From: Enoplosus armatus
Taxonomy: Eukaryota; Chordata; Actinopteri; Centrarchiformes; Enoplosidae
Assembly (NCBI RefSeq): GCF_043641665.1
Contig: NC_092190.1
Span: 9,630,048 to 9,694,047 of the forward strand
DNA: 64,000 nt
Direction of reading: 5' to 3'
Position numbers and translations under genes: made by a program. This document shows, piece after piece, positions 23,411-36,960 of this stretch (position 1 is its first letter; each line of letters opens with the position of its first letter). The notes under the pieces are model-generated. The model saw only the letters and a program-made list of their open reading frames with translations, was not told the DNA's origin and ran no database searches.

Positions 23411-26400
23411 AAGATGTAAATCTTTAAAAACGGATCACAAATATATAGTCTTACTTTTAAAAAGGCTCTAATTTCCACTGAAGTTTTTAGCTAATGTTGC
23501 TCAAACTGGAATAAATTATGCATTTGTTAGGGACTATTTTCAGCTGTGAATTAATACACATTTGGTGAGCACCAGGATGGTGTATGTGGGATTGACTCAT
23601 AATATATGCACTGTAGTGCCCATGTTCATCATAATAAAGGAACATGTTTCCCAGTGCAGCTGTTGATCATTGATATGTTTTAATAGTTTTTGGACAACAA
23701 TTTATTTAATGTTTATCTGTATGGGAACAAGTATGCAGCATAAACCAATGCCACACACCACAGCATTTATAGCCTAAGCTAAATTGCAATGTCTGTCCCT
23801 AGATGGGCCTTTAAAATACATAAAACTCAACAACAAATACAGAGAGACAGTACAAAACAAACTAGGTACGTACATTAAAAACACAAAACTCAGAACTCAA
23901 CAAAAAAGTACAGACAAAACAATACAAGACACAAACTATTACAATAAAGCACCATGCGAAGCTATGGCACAGAGGAATAAATTATATCAGGCTTTAGCTA
24001 CACAGTCAATACTTAGTAGGATCAATTCATTATTGCTTTTTGTCTTTTCGTGTTAATTATTGACGTTGAAAAATGTAAAATGTCAGCAGCCTTATCCATT
24101 TTACAAAATAGGTTTATTTCACTCTTGAATAGAGTTACTTTTTAAAACAGTTTTTGTGACAGCAAGCTGTGAAATAGAAATAAGAAAAAATTTACCTCTT
24201 TAACTTACTACTAATACCATACATTTACATCTAATAATTTGATTCACTATGTCTGTCTTATAATACAACTCGACTACAGCATACCAACGTTCCTGACCGA
24301 AATCATGTCACCTATGTATAGCATTACATATTTTTAACCATGTAGGAGTTTGCTGCAACCCCCTGGATTTCTCATTTTCTCTCTCAGGATTGAATTCAGG
24401 CTTTGCGGTGACACACACTGTGCGGTGTGGAAAACTGACATTTGGAAATATATTCCCAAAATCACAGCTACAGTAAGGCTACAGCTTGCTTCTACCCATT
24501 TTTCCCAGCATCTCTGTGACCTCCTGCTTCAGGCTGCCCAGAGGCGGCCATTAGGAGCCTGGAATGAGAAGGTCTTTCTGCGCACTCATCCAAGTGTGAC
24601 GGCCTGTTGGGGGTGGGGGACACATGGATCATCACAGATCCATTCAGGGCTTTCAGACAAAGTGTTGGCCTGGCATGATGCCCCTAAAAGGTCACCAGTA
24701 CATGAGATAACATTTATACAACCATCTCATGCTTGGCTGGACTACTTTGGATGCAAAAAGAAGGCAGCAACAAAGCAGGGGGCTGGTTGGGAGAGTCTCC
24801 AACGTAAGAACAAGTAAAGTAGAGGAGAGTGTAAAGACAGACTGTCACTGTTTAAATCAGCTGTTGAGCCATTCTCAGTGTGGGGTGTTGTTTATTTCAC
24901 TGCTAAACTGTTTGTACTGGAGACTGTGTGTTTGGCAGGATTACTCCGGAGATAAATGCGGTGTTTGGCGAAGATTAGGCCTAATTAGAGATTCACCTTT
25001 TAATACAATATTTTCACCCCTCGAGTCGAGATCGGTCCATTGAGAATACAAACAAAGGAGGAAGGATTATAAAAATAAATAAATATACGGTTGTGCATGC
25101 ACACATGTTGATAATGATCATGATACTAATAGATATTATTGTTTTTATCTCATAGCACTCTTTATACAAAGAATGTAGTTCAAAGAAACAAGATAAACAG
25201 GAACAAGTAAACAGTTAAAGCTGCTCTAATCGATTCTGTATTAAACCAGACTACGATCTTTGAAACATAACTGTAAAAACGTTTAATAAGAATGTTGTCA
25301 CTATGAGCGGATATTGTATTTCAAGACTGAATATTTTGACGGAAAACAAATGAAAGATGTCAGTGAACATTTCACTGATATGTTCAGTATCAGCATTTTA
25401 GACACGTTGATTAACAACATTTCCTCATTATGTTAATAGAATCTGTGCGGCATTATTGTGTTGTGTTTATATCTTGTTCGGCTGCCCCCAAGTGGCCAAA
25501 AAATAAATAAATCAATGCAGAAAAATTACAGTACAGAAAAAAAAAAAGTACAGAATAACATCAGTAAGAGTTATGAAATAAAATACTAAACAAAGACACA
25601 GACACAGGAAGACACTACGAGCTAAAAGACTATCTGAGAGCTGACTGAAATATATAAGCGGCTCACTGAGGATGACTGCCTAATATTTTTGCATTACACA
25701 GTTTTGGAGCAGAGCTGGAAAAAAAGCTGCATTTCTAATTTGTGAACATCTAACAAACCTCACAGTGGATGATCTGAGCGACCATGTGGGCATACAAAAC
25801 GACAGGGCGTGTACAAGCGGAAGGGACTTTAATTCTTTGAGCAACAGTGACGTTCAGCCGAAACTGAAGTGATATGCTGTCTCTGTTTAGGGATGGATTT
25901 TGGTCAGGAGTGTAGCAGCACACGATTGATTGTACTTTCTACATTTTTAGTAAGAAGAGAGGAAAATGCATATTAATAATAGTGTACCTTGCAGGAAAAC
26001 CTGTACCAATATTTTCCAATTTCAAAAAGGCTTTTTTGGTCACTCTGTTGATGTGTGAGATGAAACCTCAATCAAATAAGATAATACAAGACCAAAGATA
26101 TAACACTCAAGCCATATAACTTTATTTGAACTGGAGCTGGAGAACCGACATTTTTCAATAAGGAATCTATTTTGGCCTCTAAGGCAAGTAAAAGTATTTC
26201 CGTCTCATCTTTAGAAGATTATTACTTACACGTTGATTGAGAAATGTATGATTTGGTGTCATGTGTAAAAGAAAAATAAAGATATTACTGTTCTCTCTGT
26301 GGGAACCAAGTTGAATGAAAAGTGCATGGGACCCAGGCAACTTTGTTGCACTGAACCAAAAGAAGTGTTATATTTCTGAGACACTATAACATTTCATAAT

Positions 26401-29295
26401 TTCATAATAGATCCATGACAACCAGAACTGACACCATCAACACGATTAGTTTGCTGTGTGTGGTTTCTGAGGTGTAGTATGTCCAAAATGCCTCCAGAAT
26501 ATCGTGTTTACTCAGAAAGTTGTTACTTTTAAACATTTAAACTTAGACATTTCTTAGAAATAAAAGGTTTGATGTTGGCCCTCAAACACTCAGGACCTCA
26601 GTGTCAAGGTAGGTAAAAACCCAGTCACAGATCTGTCTATAATTGTCAGGTCACTTTCTAAGACGCTTTGATTGGGAGAATTCAACATGAACAGCACACT
26701 TCATATTAATTAGAGTAGGCAGCAGCCCAGCAGTTGGTCAGTCATTATGAATTCTTTCTGTGCTGCCAAACGCCACTCGAACCCACCAAACCTATCTTTA
26801 AATTCTAGTGGAGATCCCAAAGTTTTGTAGAAATATGTTTTAAATGATCCACAAGACATCTAAAATATTTCCCTTTGATGGACTGATGCAGCCATAAAAA
26901 CATCGTCGTGGGATTGAATATTTCACTCAGAGTAAACATCATTTAATTAGTTGGAACCAGCGCACACAAAATATACAGCGAATGATACCTCAAACAGTGT
27001 GGATTGAGGTTATTTAAACAACATTAAAGGTTCTTAAAAGGAAGCAAAAAGGGGGGGGGGTATATGTTACGTTGTTAAAGAAATGAATTAGAACCTTACA
27101 TGTGTTAACTGCATTATGAATAATTCACACATCCATTTAGACTGTATATAGAGAAAGAAACAAGGGTTCAAAGCCACACAGGCAACAGACTGGTCAGTGT
27201 TTCTCTCTGTGTATCACTCTTGAAGACAACAGTAGGGAGCCACTTACATATGCAGCCACTTAAAAGAGGGCTGAATTGAAGTGAACTCAAGTGACTTCAC
27301 GAAAGCAACCTTTAAAAGAGTTGAATTTAAGTGACAGTGTTATATTTAAGCAAAAAGCAAAATTGTGTAGAACCATCTGTTAGCAGCCGGGAGCTGGGAG
27401 CACTCACATGAGTCCTTGTTTAAAGCAGTGTTACTTAAACTTCAGACCCCTGAGAAACAGAAAAAGTCGACATCGACTGAAATAAATGGAAATGTTTTTA
27501 CGGCGCACTCAGCTCATAGCATCTTTTCACTGGTTGAGGCTTTGCAAATGTGAGGGATCTCATTTCCTAGAAGTGTTGGTCAGGTTGTAAATTGGAAAAC
27601 CACACCTGCTGTTGACTTCAAGAAACTTCTGCTCAGTTTTCTCTCACAGACAAAACCTACAGACTTCACGAAATAACCATAAACTGTAGATAATTTTGTT
27701 GTCTTGATGAATACTTTTTTCTGAAAAAAGGAACAAAACTATACTTTCAGTGCTTGAGACTATGAGGTTGCCCCACCAATTGTACACTGGACGTACAAAA
27801 AGATAAGACACTTGATGCGATATATGCTCTCACACACTGGTGCCGATCTTGCATTACATAAGTGCTCCCGAGGGTTTCCTTGGGCTAATATATGCAACTG
27901 AGAAAGTCAAGACCTGGATACTCAGCTGCGTTTAATCTGTCTGTGTTCTTTAACCTTGATAAAAACAATGGAAGTCTATGGGGATTCAGAGACTGTAGCT
28001 GCTGAGATGAGTTCAGTCACATGAAAGAGCAGCTGGATGAAATGAACATTCCCTCAAGGCCTGGCTGCTGCTTCTGATACTCCTACAGACGCACCACAGG
28101 GAGAAGGCTGAATAAGCATTATAGCATGGTGAAAAACATGACCTCAAGGTCCAGCTCATCTGCAGCAGAGACCCCACCCAACCACAAGTCTGTGCACTAC
28201 TGGCTGCATGTGCCTCAACTCTAAAATATTTCCGTTTGGTCATTCTCCCTCCCCCTACATGTGTTTTCCCCCATTTGCATATACGCATGTACCTTTTCAC
28301 AGTTCATTTACAAGATAATCCACCTTGAGAATTCAACATTTCCCTGCAGTAGCACGTTCTCAATCTTGAGAGTGGAAGAATGTTTTTCATAACAAAAGAT
28401 ATGAAACTTCCTGTTCAGATAGGACACTGATCAGCAGAAAGTTTGCATAGGTCATCAAAAACTGCTGTAGTGTATGTGTGTTGGGGGGGGGGGACCTCAC
28501 ATGAGTGCTCACATGAGAGGAAATATAGACCTCAGCTTAACCAAGAATCACGGCAATGTAATTTTGTAATTTTGTCATCGTAAAGAGAATTTTTTTACAC
28601 TTGTGTTGTTACTACATACCACATTTCTAAGTTTTAACAAGAAACTTTTTACTTCCTTATATAACAAAAAACTTTTTATATCAAGAACATTGTAATAACT
28701 TGATTGATAACTATGTTATTGCTGATGCTGATGACGGCAACACTCTGACGACCACCTTGAGACATGAAACTGGTGCCATTTAAACTGAAACTTCAGTTTG
28801 GTGTTTAACAGTAACTACTGTAATCTGTGGTCTGTACCATTTGCTTTATGTTTGCATATGTACATGAGGTATCTGCCAAATCAAACATCACTTTGCAGTT
28901 TCCTGTTTGAAGCATCTGTAAATGCACTTCCTGTGTGACTTCCTGGCAGACTGGAGAACCGATGACAAGGGTTTCAAAGCCCTTAAGGCGGGAGGGGGAG
29001 GGGCACTGAGCAAATGGGGAAACAGAAAGTGGTAAATGTTGTGATGTATGGTCGAGTAAAACATCCAAGTGCCAGAGGCCGCAAGACAAAGATCTGAAGG
29101 TGTGGTGGAGTGATGAGTCAGACGAGGGGGGGTGAAGCAAAGTCAAAAGTAGACGTCAGGAGAGCATGTGTGTGTGTCTGTGTGTGTGTTTGTCTGTGTG
29201 TGTGTGTGTGTAGTCAATGGGGGGTATTGTTGTTTGCATAGGGGTAATAAGACAGACTTTAATTAAACACATGCTGCAGGCCTGTTTCCAAACCT
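23411..29295. other. Non-coding stretch, no gene recognised
   Basis: Nearly 6 kb with no credible exon. It holds a short R1 tail (about 25455-25515, with GCCCCCAAGTGGCCAAAA), homopolymer G runs at about 27051-27060 and 28482-28492, and a TG-rich tract at about 29168-29213. A block at 24900-25040 with GGCCTAATTAGAGATTC is non-repetitive and could be regulatory, but this is only an impression. The 155-residue open frame at 24350-24817 is not recognisable. Confidence 0.5.
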
Positions 29296-29475
29296 TGAAT
29301 CTAGTTTTGAAATGATTAGTCAGTCGACAGGAAGTGAATCGACAATCTTGATGACTTATTCATTGTTTAAGTCGTCAATCAATCAAAAATGGCAAAAAGT
29401 TTTTGGTTCCAGCTTCTCAAATGTGTTGGTGCTTTTCTCTGTTCTATGTTATTTTAAACATCTCATTTAAAAATT
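29296..29475 (+). repeat. Repeat family R5 fragment
   Basis: Contains GATTAGTCAGTCGACAGG, a degenerate TCGTCAATCAATC motif and GGTTCCAGCTTCTCAAATG, which is the reverse-oriented form of the GAAGCTGGAACC block of the copy at 17391-17570. A further piece with TTATCGATTAATCC lies at 30199-30270. Confidence 0.55.
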
Positions 29476-29629
29476 ACCCATCAGTAAACATATTTACTCC
29501 AAAACGTTCTTAAAGAACAAATGCAATGAATAAGGACGTCCACAGATGTCTAATCTCTGAACACACAAAATCAATTGACCAATATTTTGATTCGGGGCCA
29601 AATATCTGTGAAATTAATGACAAACCCAT

Positions 29630-29775
29630 CAGCCTCAGCTGTACTTTGTGTTTAGTGCTAATTAGCAAATGTTAGCATGCTGACACACTGAACTACGAAG
29701 GTGAATATGTGAAAGATTACACCTGTTTAACATCAGCATGTTAGCATTTCCATTGTGAGCATGTTACATAAGTAC
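29630..29775 (-). repeat. Repeat family R4 fragment, inverted
   Basis: On the plus strand it reads TTTGTGTTTAGTGCTAATTA, GCAAATGTTAGCATGCTGA, then CATCAGCATGTTAGC and TTGTGAGCATGTTAC. This is the reverse complement of the R4 blocks at 22020-22110. Confidence 0.65.
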
Positions 29776-30907
29776 TGAGCTCAAAGCACTGCCGTGTCTA
29801 AGGGACTGGTCGAAAAATGATGGGGGGCTGAATCTTTTATTTTACAAAAAAGCTGACTTGGGAAATAAAACTGCAAGACTTTTGTCCCAATATCTCAATT
29901 TTCACGGTAAGCATAATTCAGCCTCTCTCTCATTTTGAAGAAAGAGCTGTTAGTCCTGTTCATCCCACCGAAAGAGTGAACTGGGCCCCCGCAAGATTTT
30001 GGCCCAGAATGAAAAGAAAAAAGTACTTCTGGGATGAGTAAAAGTTGAAACACCTTCCCCTGCTCTCCCAAAAACACATAGACTACCTACTTGAGCAAAA
30101 ATGTTAAATAAGTAAGCCTTCCCCTTTTCTGACTCCCCCCTCTAATAATAACAGAGCTGCTAGTATGGCTGCAGACACTCAGTCTTGTTCATTATTTTCA
30201 GACATTATAGACTAAACGTTTTATCGATTAATCCAAATAAATCTGACAGTTTAATCGATAATGACAATAACCTTTGCAAGGGAGTCTGAGTGCGGGGAGA
30301 CGGGCCACATTTATCAATAAATATTCTGCCTTAGCATCAAAATATTTCTAATGGACAAGAAAATAACTTTGAATACACTGATGAGTACTATTAACAATAC
30401 AGACAGAAAGCAGAACAAGCTCACATGAAAATGTGGAGGAAAAAGTGGCACAACGGATACATGTGGAGTCAGAAGCCGGCGGTGACAGTGAATGATAGAT
30501 GCAGCGAGACAGATATGACAGATGGAGAGAGGAGAAAGGAGAATGTTTATACTTATACCCATCCGAAATGAAAGGATGAAAAATGACTTCCATTTACAGT
30601 GGGAGCAAAACTTCCTTCTGAATGACTTCCCTATGGGTCTGAACCTATTCTGTCCGTCCATGATCTCTGTCCATCCCTCTATCAATCCTTCTCACTCTTT
30701 CTTTGACTTTTTTTCCAAGGTGTTGAAGGACCACACCAACTAAACCCAGTAAGTACAAATATTATATACTTAGACCATGTGCCTTCCAGATTGTTTTTCA
30801 TTAAGTATGTTGTGAAAAGCATCTTGCAGAGACTTGAAGCAAGCTTGAGATATGTAACCATCACAGTGAACATTTCACTGTCTTCATTGTCTTGTATATT
30901 CTTGTAA

Positions 30908-31006
30908 TACTATAAAGAGTACGGTCAAGACCTGCTGTATATGAAAAGTGTACTGAGATAACTTCTGTTATGATTTGGCGCTATATAAATACAATTGAAT
31001 TGAGTT
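30908..31006 (+). repeat. 3' tail of a retroposon
   Basis: Contains GGTCAAGACCTGCTGTAT, ACTGAGATAACTTCTGTTAT and TTGGCGCTATATAAATA followed by CAATTGAATTGAG. The GGCGCTATATAAATA plus ATTGAATTGA ending is a familiar 3' tail of teleost SINE/LINE-type retroposons. Only the tail is recognisable. Confidence 0.6.
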
Positions 31007-31074
31007 ACATGATGGTTGCTTGAGATGCAACTACGAGCAAGACTGTTTAGAAAAATCTTGAAAAGAGATGGTTC

Positions 31075-31458
31075 GACATTTTGGAAAATATGGTTATTCG
31101 CTTTCTTGTGGAAAGTTTACGGGGATCTGGAGTCTTGTCATCACTGTGAGGTTGCCAGGCAACCAGAGGAGACTTCAGGAAGTCACTGCATCCAGCACAT
31201 AACCCCCCTAAAACCACAGAAAAAAAACAAATCAGATTAAACAAATGAGATATAACCTGTTAATTACTGAGCTTTAGAGGTGCTCGTAGGCTGATTTTGT
31301 TACCTGTGGACAAAGCCAGGCCAACTGTTTCCCCCGTTTCCAGTCTTTATGCTAAACTAAGCTAACCAGCTGCTGGATGCAACTTATATTTTGAACAGAC
31401 AAACATGAGAGTGGTATCTATCAGCAAACAGCGACTAAGCATATTTCCCAAAATGTCA
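31075..31458. mobile_element. MITE-like element, family R3, copy 2
   Basis: The left end ACATTTTGGAAAATATGGTT is mirrored by the right end CATATTTCCCAAAATGTC. The interior shares GGTTGCCAGGCAACC, ATGAGATATAACCTGTTAAT, GGACAAAGCCAGGCCAACTG and CTAAGCTAACCAGCTGCTGG with copy 1 at 11157-11643. It is about 100 bp shorter than copy 1, so there has been internal deletion. Confidence 0.75.
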
Positions 31459-32808
31459 AATTATTCTCTAACCATACCCACTGTATGCCTGTGTGGAACT
31501 TTCACAGACTTAATAATATAAAAAGTGACATGTAATTGTGATCGCTCTAACTCGTCCAAAAAGTAATCCATGCAGGTAAATTGCACAGCAGAGTATACAA
31601 AGGAAACCAAATATGGAGTCAAACCTTCAGAGTCTGCAGTCCAACAATAATAAATCCGTAAAAATGTGATGTCCATATTCATAACAACGGTCTAACTATC
31701 AGAAATAGTACATTTGTTTTAAATTAGGAGGTCTACCCACATTACGCTGTTGCTTGTTCGATGGAGTCACTCAACAACAGCTGTTCAGCAACCAGCTATA
31801 AACTCTCTTTATCTCCATTTTTTCGGCCTGCTTTGCTCTCACCTGCAGAGTGCACCTGCACACGGCACAATAGAAGCTTTATTACGTGAAGACACACTGT
31901 ACAGTGTAATCTCCCTGCACTGCTGCTTGTTCTCAGTATCACATCCTGCTATATTTCCAGAATATACTCACTCATGCATTGATTGTGGTTCTGGTGGTTT
32001 TTGAATGAAATGCGCAGTCAGTCGCAGTTCATCAGCAGCTTGCAGATTATGCACCGTGCAGCTGATAACATCACACATGCAGTGTCATATTCATTACTTT
32101 TTTTTCTTCTCCGGATGAATAGCAGGTACAGTGAGAGGGGAAGAATGTAATTCCTCTGGGCAAACATAAATGTCCTCGCTCTCCTTCCCTCCTGTAATAC
32201 GGTTTGTAGCCATAACACACAGTTCTAATATTGTCCTTGGTTCGATGGATTTCTGCCTGCGCTGCAGAAGAATCATAAGTCTGGAAGTGCAATCAGCAGG
32301 AGAGACAGGGGAAGAGAGGCACCAAATCTCACTGATATTCTTGAAGACAGTGCCAAATGCTCTGTTCAAGGGCTAGCTATCTATTCTCTACCCATATGCT
32401 TGTATATTATGAGAGGGGTTAAGGTCTGCAAGCATGCACGACAAGCTGAAGATAATATTAAGTGCAGTGAATAAACCAGGGAGCACAAACCCCAGTCAGC
32501 CTGTTGCCTGAATATAGAAATTGTGTTCATGTAGAGTAAGTAATAGCATAGCTAGATTAATGCTAATTCTTGATGATTTAATACATTAATTAATGCAGGA
32601 TGTATTATAAGTTCCTCTTGCTCACTAAGTTTACTATGAGGTTATGTTATAACGCTTAAAGAATCATCAATTAATTATTGTTAATTCACAGTTACCTCAC
32701 ACAATAAAAACAGCTTCATTTTTCTATGATAATTGGTATTGTTCTGTTTTCATTCAAAAAGGCTGATCAAATGCATGGCTCTAAAATTACCAACCACCAC
32801 CAGCACTA
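31459..32808. other. Non-coding stretch, no gene recognised
   Basis: Overlapping open frames on both strands around 32018-32376 are mutually overlapping and have no domain. No splice-supported exon was found. Confidence 0.5.
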
Positions 32809-33066
32809 AACAGCAGACAGACGCAGTTAGCAACTAGCTGGTGAACATAGTGGAGCATTTAGCAGCTAAAAAGCCACATATTTCCCTCAGGAGTTGGTGG
32901 AGACCAAAAACAGAGCTAAAAGAGAATGAATATTGGACTTACATTCATAAGAAGGACACAAACACGACACCACATGAATGATAATGTTGCTCTGTAACTA
33001 CTGAGGTGTAAATAAGCAACTGTTTGCGGGTTCACCACTTCAACTTAAAAGGTTATAGCAGGTTTA
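32809..33066 (+). repeat. Repeat family R1, copy
   Basis: Begins ACTAAACAGCAGACAGACGC, then AGTTAGCAACTAGCTGGTG, TTCCCTCAGGAGTTGGTGG and GTGTAAATAAGCAACTGTTT. It is very similar to 7559-7875 over the first two thirds but lacks the CCCCCAAGTGGCC tail. Confidence 0.8.
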
Positions 33067-34109
33067 TCATATGAAGTCAATGTGAGTTGTCATTAATTGA
33101 TTATACAGTTAAGTGTTAACTAATCACATGAACTCATAGTAACTTTATCATTTCAAAAATAATTTGTGATACATTCTGCATTAAACCATCATCAGTACGT
33201 AATTATATGTTTTGCATGTTACCACAAAATCATAATGAATATCTTGCTTCTATCAGTTCATTTGAAATCAGATAAGACTTTGTTGGATTTGTCACTATCT
33301 CTGGCGCTGTTGTTCTGCCAAGGTCACTCTGGTTGATGGGGAGGGAGAGCGCCAGGAAGACAACACCACTCACAGAGACAAGAGGTTGTAATCAGAGAGA
33401 GCGAAGCTACAATCAAACATAGACCTCTGGCTGAAAACAGACAAATCGTGACAAAAGAAAAGGGGGTGAAAAAAAACAATCATAGCGAGGAAGCGAGGAA
33501 TTTGATGAAAATACTGAAGTAAAACCTTTAATCATACAGGGAGAAAGGGACAAAGAGAGGCGATGTGGATGAGAAATTAAAAGAAAAACATGAGGCACAG
33601 ACAGAGTGGGAGAGGTGGACAGAAAGAGGAGACAGAAGGCAGGATCGAGTAAATGGAGGGATGCAGGGTGGTGGTATTTTTAACATGTTCTAATCAGGGC
33701 CAGCACATCAAACATGGCCTGTTGTGAAAACGCCCTCTCAGTTAATCAGAGCGAAGAAATACAGAGAAAAGTTGGTCGATGCCAAAACAATACTGTGGAA
33801 AGCCAGACTCAAATATGCTGTATAAAGAAGGGGATTTGGTGTGTACAGCATACGGAAATGAGGACAGAATTGAGTAAATTCTCCTCCTTACGTAAATCTT
33901 TTCCGCATGAAAGATTCTTCCTGTAGACTCTGGGTTTTAATAAGCTGTGGTGGGGGGTTGTTTTCTCCCATCCTGTCTACAGCCAGCTCACTGGGCTGAG
34001 CAAGAAAGGAGGGAGGAGATGAGTTGTGTCTGAAGGCAGGGTGAGGATGGACTAAAGGGGGGATAAAATCAGACTGTCTCCCTCATGTTTGCTTGCATTT
34101 CGGGGGGGA
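33067..34109. other. Non-coding stretch, purine-rich in the middle
   Basis: Between about 33340 and 33660 the plus strand is strongly A/G-rich (blocks such as GGGAGAAAGGGACAAAGAG). No coding exon was recognised. Confidence 0.45.
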
Positions 34110-34640
34110 ACGTTCAACTCACTCTGCTCTCACTCTTCACTTTATAATCCCGGTAGCTGGGACAGTCCTCTCTGACTACTTTAATGAATCCCAGCAGCTT
34201 AGCGGAGACAATTATTCTAATCCAGGGGACACTCAACTAAACCTGATGCTCTTTTCATTCACCAATCGGCCGCAGCATATGGTAAAAGCGTGTCCTACCA
34301 GGGAGCGTACAAATTACTTCACATCATTACAAATCCCTGGCAGACCACATGTTTGAATTATAGCATTGTTTTGAAAATGTTGCCAGGAGAGCTTTTGGTC
34401 TCTGCCTGTTTTCTGTCACGAATAAATTGCATCCTCTTCCGTTTTATGGCTTTGATAAATATTCATCTCGCCGATGCCCGCGTCCTGCTGCAGTGCAGTG
34501 TGTTACGGAGCTGAGCTGTGAGGGATATTGATGAGCTGTGGGTCTGAGGATGCTCAAATCACACAGCAATCAGGCCTCATCATGGCTCCCGTGGCCAGAC
34601 GATCAGTGCAGGCTTAACACTCAGGTACCTCCCTTTTTTT
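34110..34640. promoter_or_regulatory. Candidate conserved non-coding element
   Basis: This is half a kilobase of non-repetitive sequence with many compact motifs, for example GACAATTATTCTAATCC, GATAAATATTCATCTCG and CTCATTCACCAATCGG-like patches. It stands out from the repeat-derived DNA on either side. The open frames across it are not recognisable proteins. Judged by appearance only. Confidence 0.25.
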
Positions 34641-34978
34641 TTTTACAGGGCATGACTTTATCCAGCCATTAGCTGGGTGAAGTCATGCCTTGTGATGTTT
34701 CCTAAGCTCTGCTCAAGGGACAGAAAGTCTAATCCAATACAGAGGTGATAAGTAGCATCCAGAAAGTGGTGGGACAGTGCAGCGGCTTGTATGCAGTAAC
34801 ACACTTCCAGCCAGTGAAATCAGATGAGAGTGGAATTGTGAAAGCCTTTAAATGTGTCTTGGGGGCCGGATAGTGGAGGTTATTATCCAAAGAATCATGA
34901 CAGGAATTCAATAACGGGTTTTTGTCCTGTGAAATTTCACTCTTCCCATAAGGATTCTTCTGTTTCTGCATCCCTTTC

Positions 34979-34984
34979 CGCCCC

Positions 34985-35023
<39 letters not shown>
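34979..35023. repeat. Poly-C followed by (CT)n
   Basis: A run of about 17 C followed by about 14 CT dinucleotides. Confidence 0.95.
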
Positions 35024-35027
<4 letters not shown>

Positions 35028-35899
35028 CCTCTGCTCCTCTGGGGGGAATGAGTTAAAAGCATAATACTGGGAGTACTTGAGTGCTGAGGATTCCTCTTGA
35101 ATGCTAAACAGTCTTATCAAATAGCACACTGCAGCACAGGATCTTAGGTAGTGATGGGCAGTGAGAAGCAGAGCAGACATCTGACAAGTCTGCATACTTG
35201 ATGTAATACAAGCTCCATTTAAACACAACCTACAGAGGGTTTAGTTACACTTTTGGTGTCAGGATACTCAATACATATTGTAATTATTAGCAAACTGAGC
35301 CTCCTCTCTGTGTTTGAGGCAGCAAACGACAATAAAGATTTTTCTAAGGTTATTGTTATTGCTTGTAAATGTAAACCTACATTTAGATTTTTTTTTTAAT
35401 TTTAACATTAGATTAAGTGACTGTACTGAGAACATGTTACTCACAGAGCTCAGACCACCAGAAATCTGCAGCTCTGCAAAGCTTTCAGCAGCCTAATAGC
35501 TCACTGTTTTGGTTCTCTGGCTGCGCATTAATATTTGACGTACATTTCTGCCTCGCAACGTAAAGGTCACACAGGATGTAAATCATGTGCAACAGTAGTC
35601 TGATAATTAGACTGAACTGCCATTTCATTTCACCTCATTCATTATGTTTGAATCACCGAACAAATCGCACACGGAAGAAGCGATTCGGAGGTCTGGAACC
35701 AAGTTGGTGCAACAGAAACATGCAACATAATTCCTTGCAGACTGGACTAGTGAATGTGTATCAGATCTCAGTATTTGCATGTTTGTTATGTTTTTTTTTG
35801 CTTTGCTTTGCTTCTTGCAGCTCTAAACAAACGATGGCTGAAATCTGAGAATTTGATTGAGTGCTGTGTTTTTTCCTTGTCTCTTGAAGAGGTTCTTAG

Positions 35900-36960
35900 G
35901 TGTTACAACCGATACCCCCACCCAACGCGGATATCACATTGAGTGACGGCTGTCCTACGACCTAATCTTTAGGTTTTCGAACGGACTCCCAAAATCTACA
36001 CGCAAGACCGCCTTAGCCTGCTGAGGGAGCCTGGTTACCTTCCCGGAATATCATAACAATGAGGCCTATATAGTTGACTATGTGCCAACGACCGGATATT
36101 AGCAGGAATATCTGTGTGTGATAGGTGTTTGAAGATTGGTGGTACCCCAGTAAGACCCTGAAGGAAAAGATCAATACTGAGGGAGGTCCACACGGAAGGG
36201 TGGCAGACACTCGCCTGGTTTCACACTGGGCCGCCTCAAATGCCCAAATCCCTAATACACAATTTAGAGATAAATTTAGGAAATCCCTCCCTGTGTCCCA
36301 ACTATTTAGAAACTTTAACAGTAATCTCCAAACAATCCAAAGCAGCAGCAAAACATCAGACAACTGAGTTGAACCTATTTAACATGTCCTTCCATGTTAA
36401 ACATCATAATATATACATAGCAGCTTTCTTAGAATTCATCAATCAAAGCCAAATTATTATCTACTGTCAGCATATCTCAAGGAGAGGAGTCTTCTTACCT
36501 GAGGGAGGCTACCTAGATGATCTCAGAGAGGAGCAACACAGGACTTTGGTCAGAGTGTACAAAGTACAACCCAATTTTATTGGAGTTTTAACAAAAAGAA
36601 TAAATGGATCCAAAAATGTTCAAAAAGGAAGAAAATATAACAATTTGGTAACAAAGTCTCACGAACAACCAAGGCAAAAACCAAGGGGTCAGGGGTTCAA
36701 AACGTTTATTTTCTGAGAAACATATCGCTAAACACCATATGACCATTAACCACATTTTGCGAATACCTCATCTTCCCTGCTTTGCAAGAGTGTGATTTCA
36801 CACTTTGTAGGGTGTCAGGCAGATGCATGAACCTAAACTGGTCTTCACGCCACCTAGACGTCGGTTTAGCAGAATGTATAAGAACAGGCTGTCCTGTCAC
36901 AGGACGTCTGTTCCCTTTTCGGAGAATAGGCAGGTTTAACGTACTTCCTGTCCTTAAAGC
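35900..36960 (-). repeat. Possible decayed LTR-retroelement fragment
   Basis: Read on the minus strand, the block has promoter-like to polyadenylation-like order: CTTATACATTCTGC, then GAAAATAAACGTTTTG, then a second AATAAA (in TCCAATAAAATTGGG), ending in a G-rich patch GGGTGGGGGTATCGG before TTGTAACACC. This arrangement resembles an LTR followed by leader sequence. No gag, pol or env frame is visible, and the 158-residue plus-strand open frame at 36240-36716 looks like chance translation. A second copy in the genome would be needed to define it. Confidence 0.25.

Noticed and set aside
24350..24817. 155-codon plus-strand open frame
   Set aside because: No recognisable family and no supporting splice sites; looks like chance translation.
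36240..36716. 158-codon plus-strand open frame
   Set aside because: No domain, atypical composition and no splice or promoter context; it lies in a repeat-like block.
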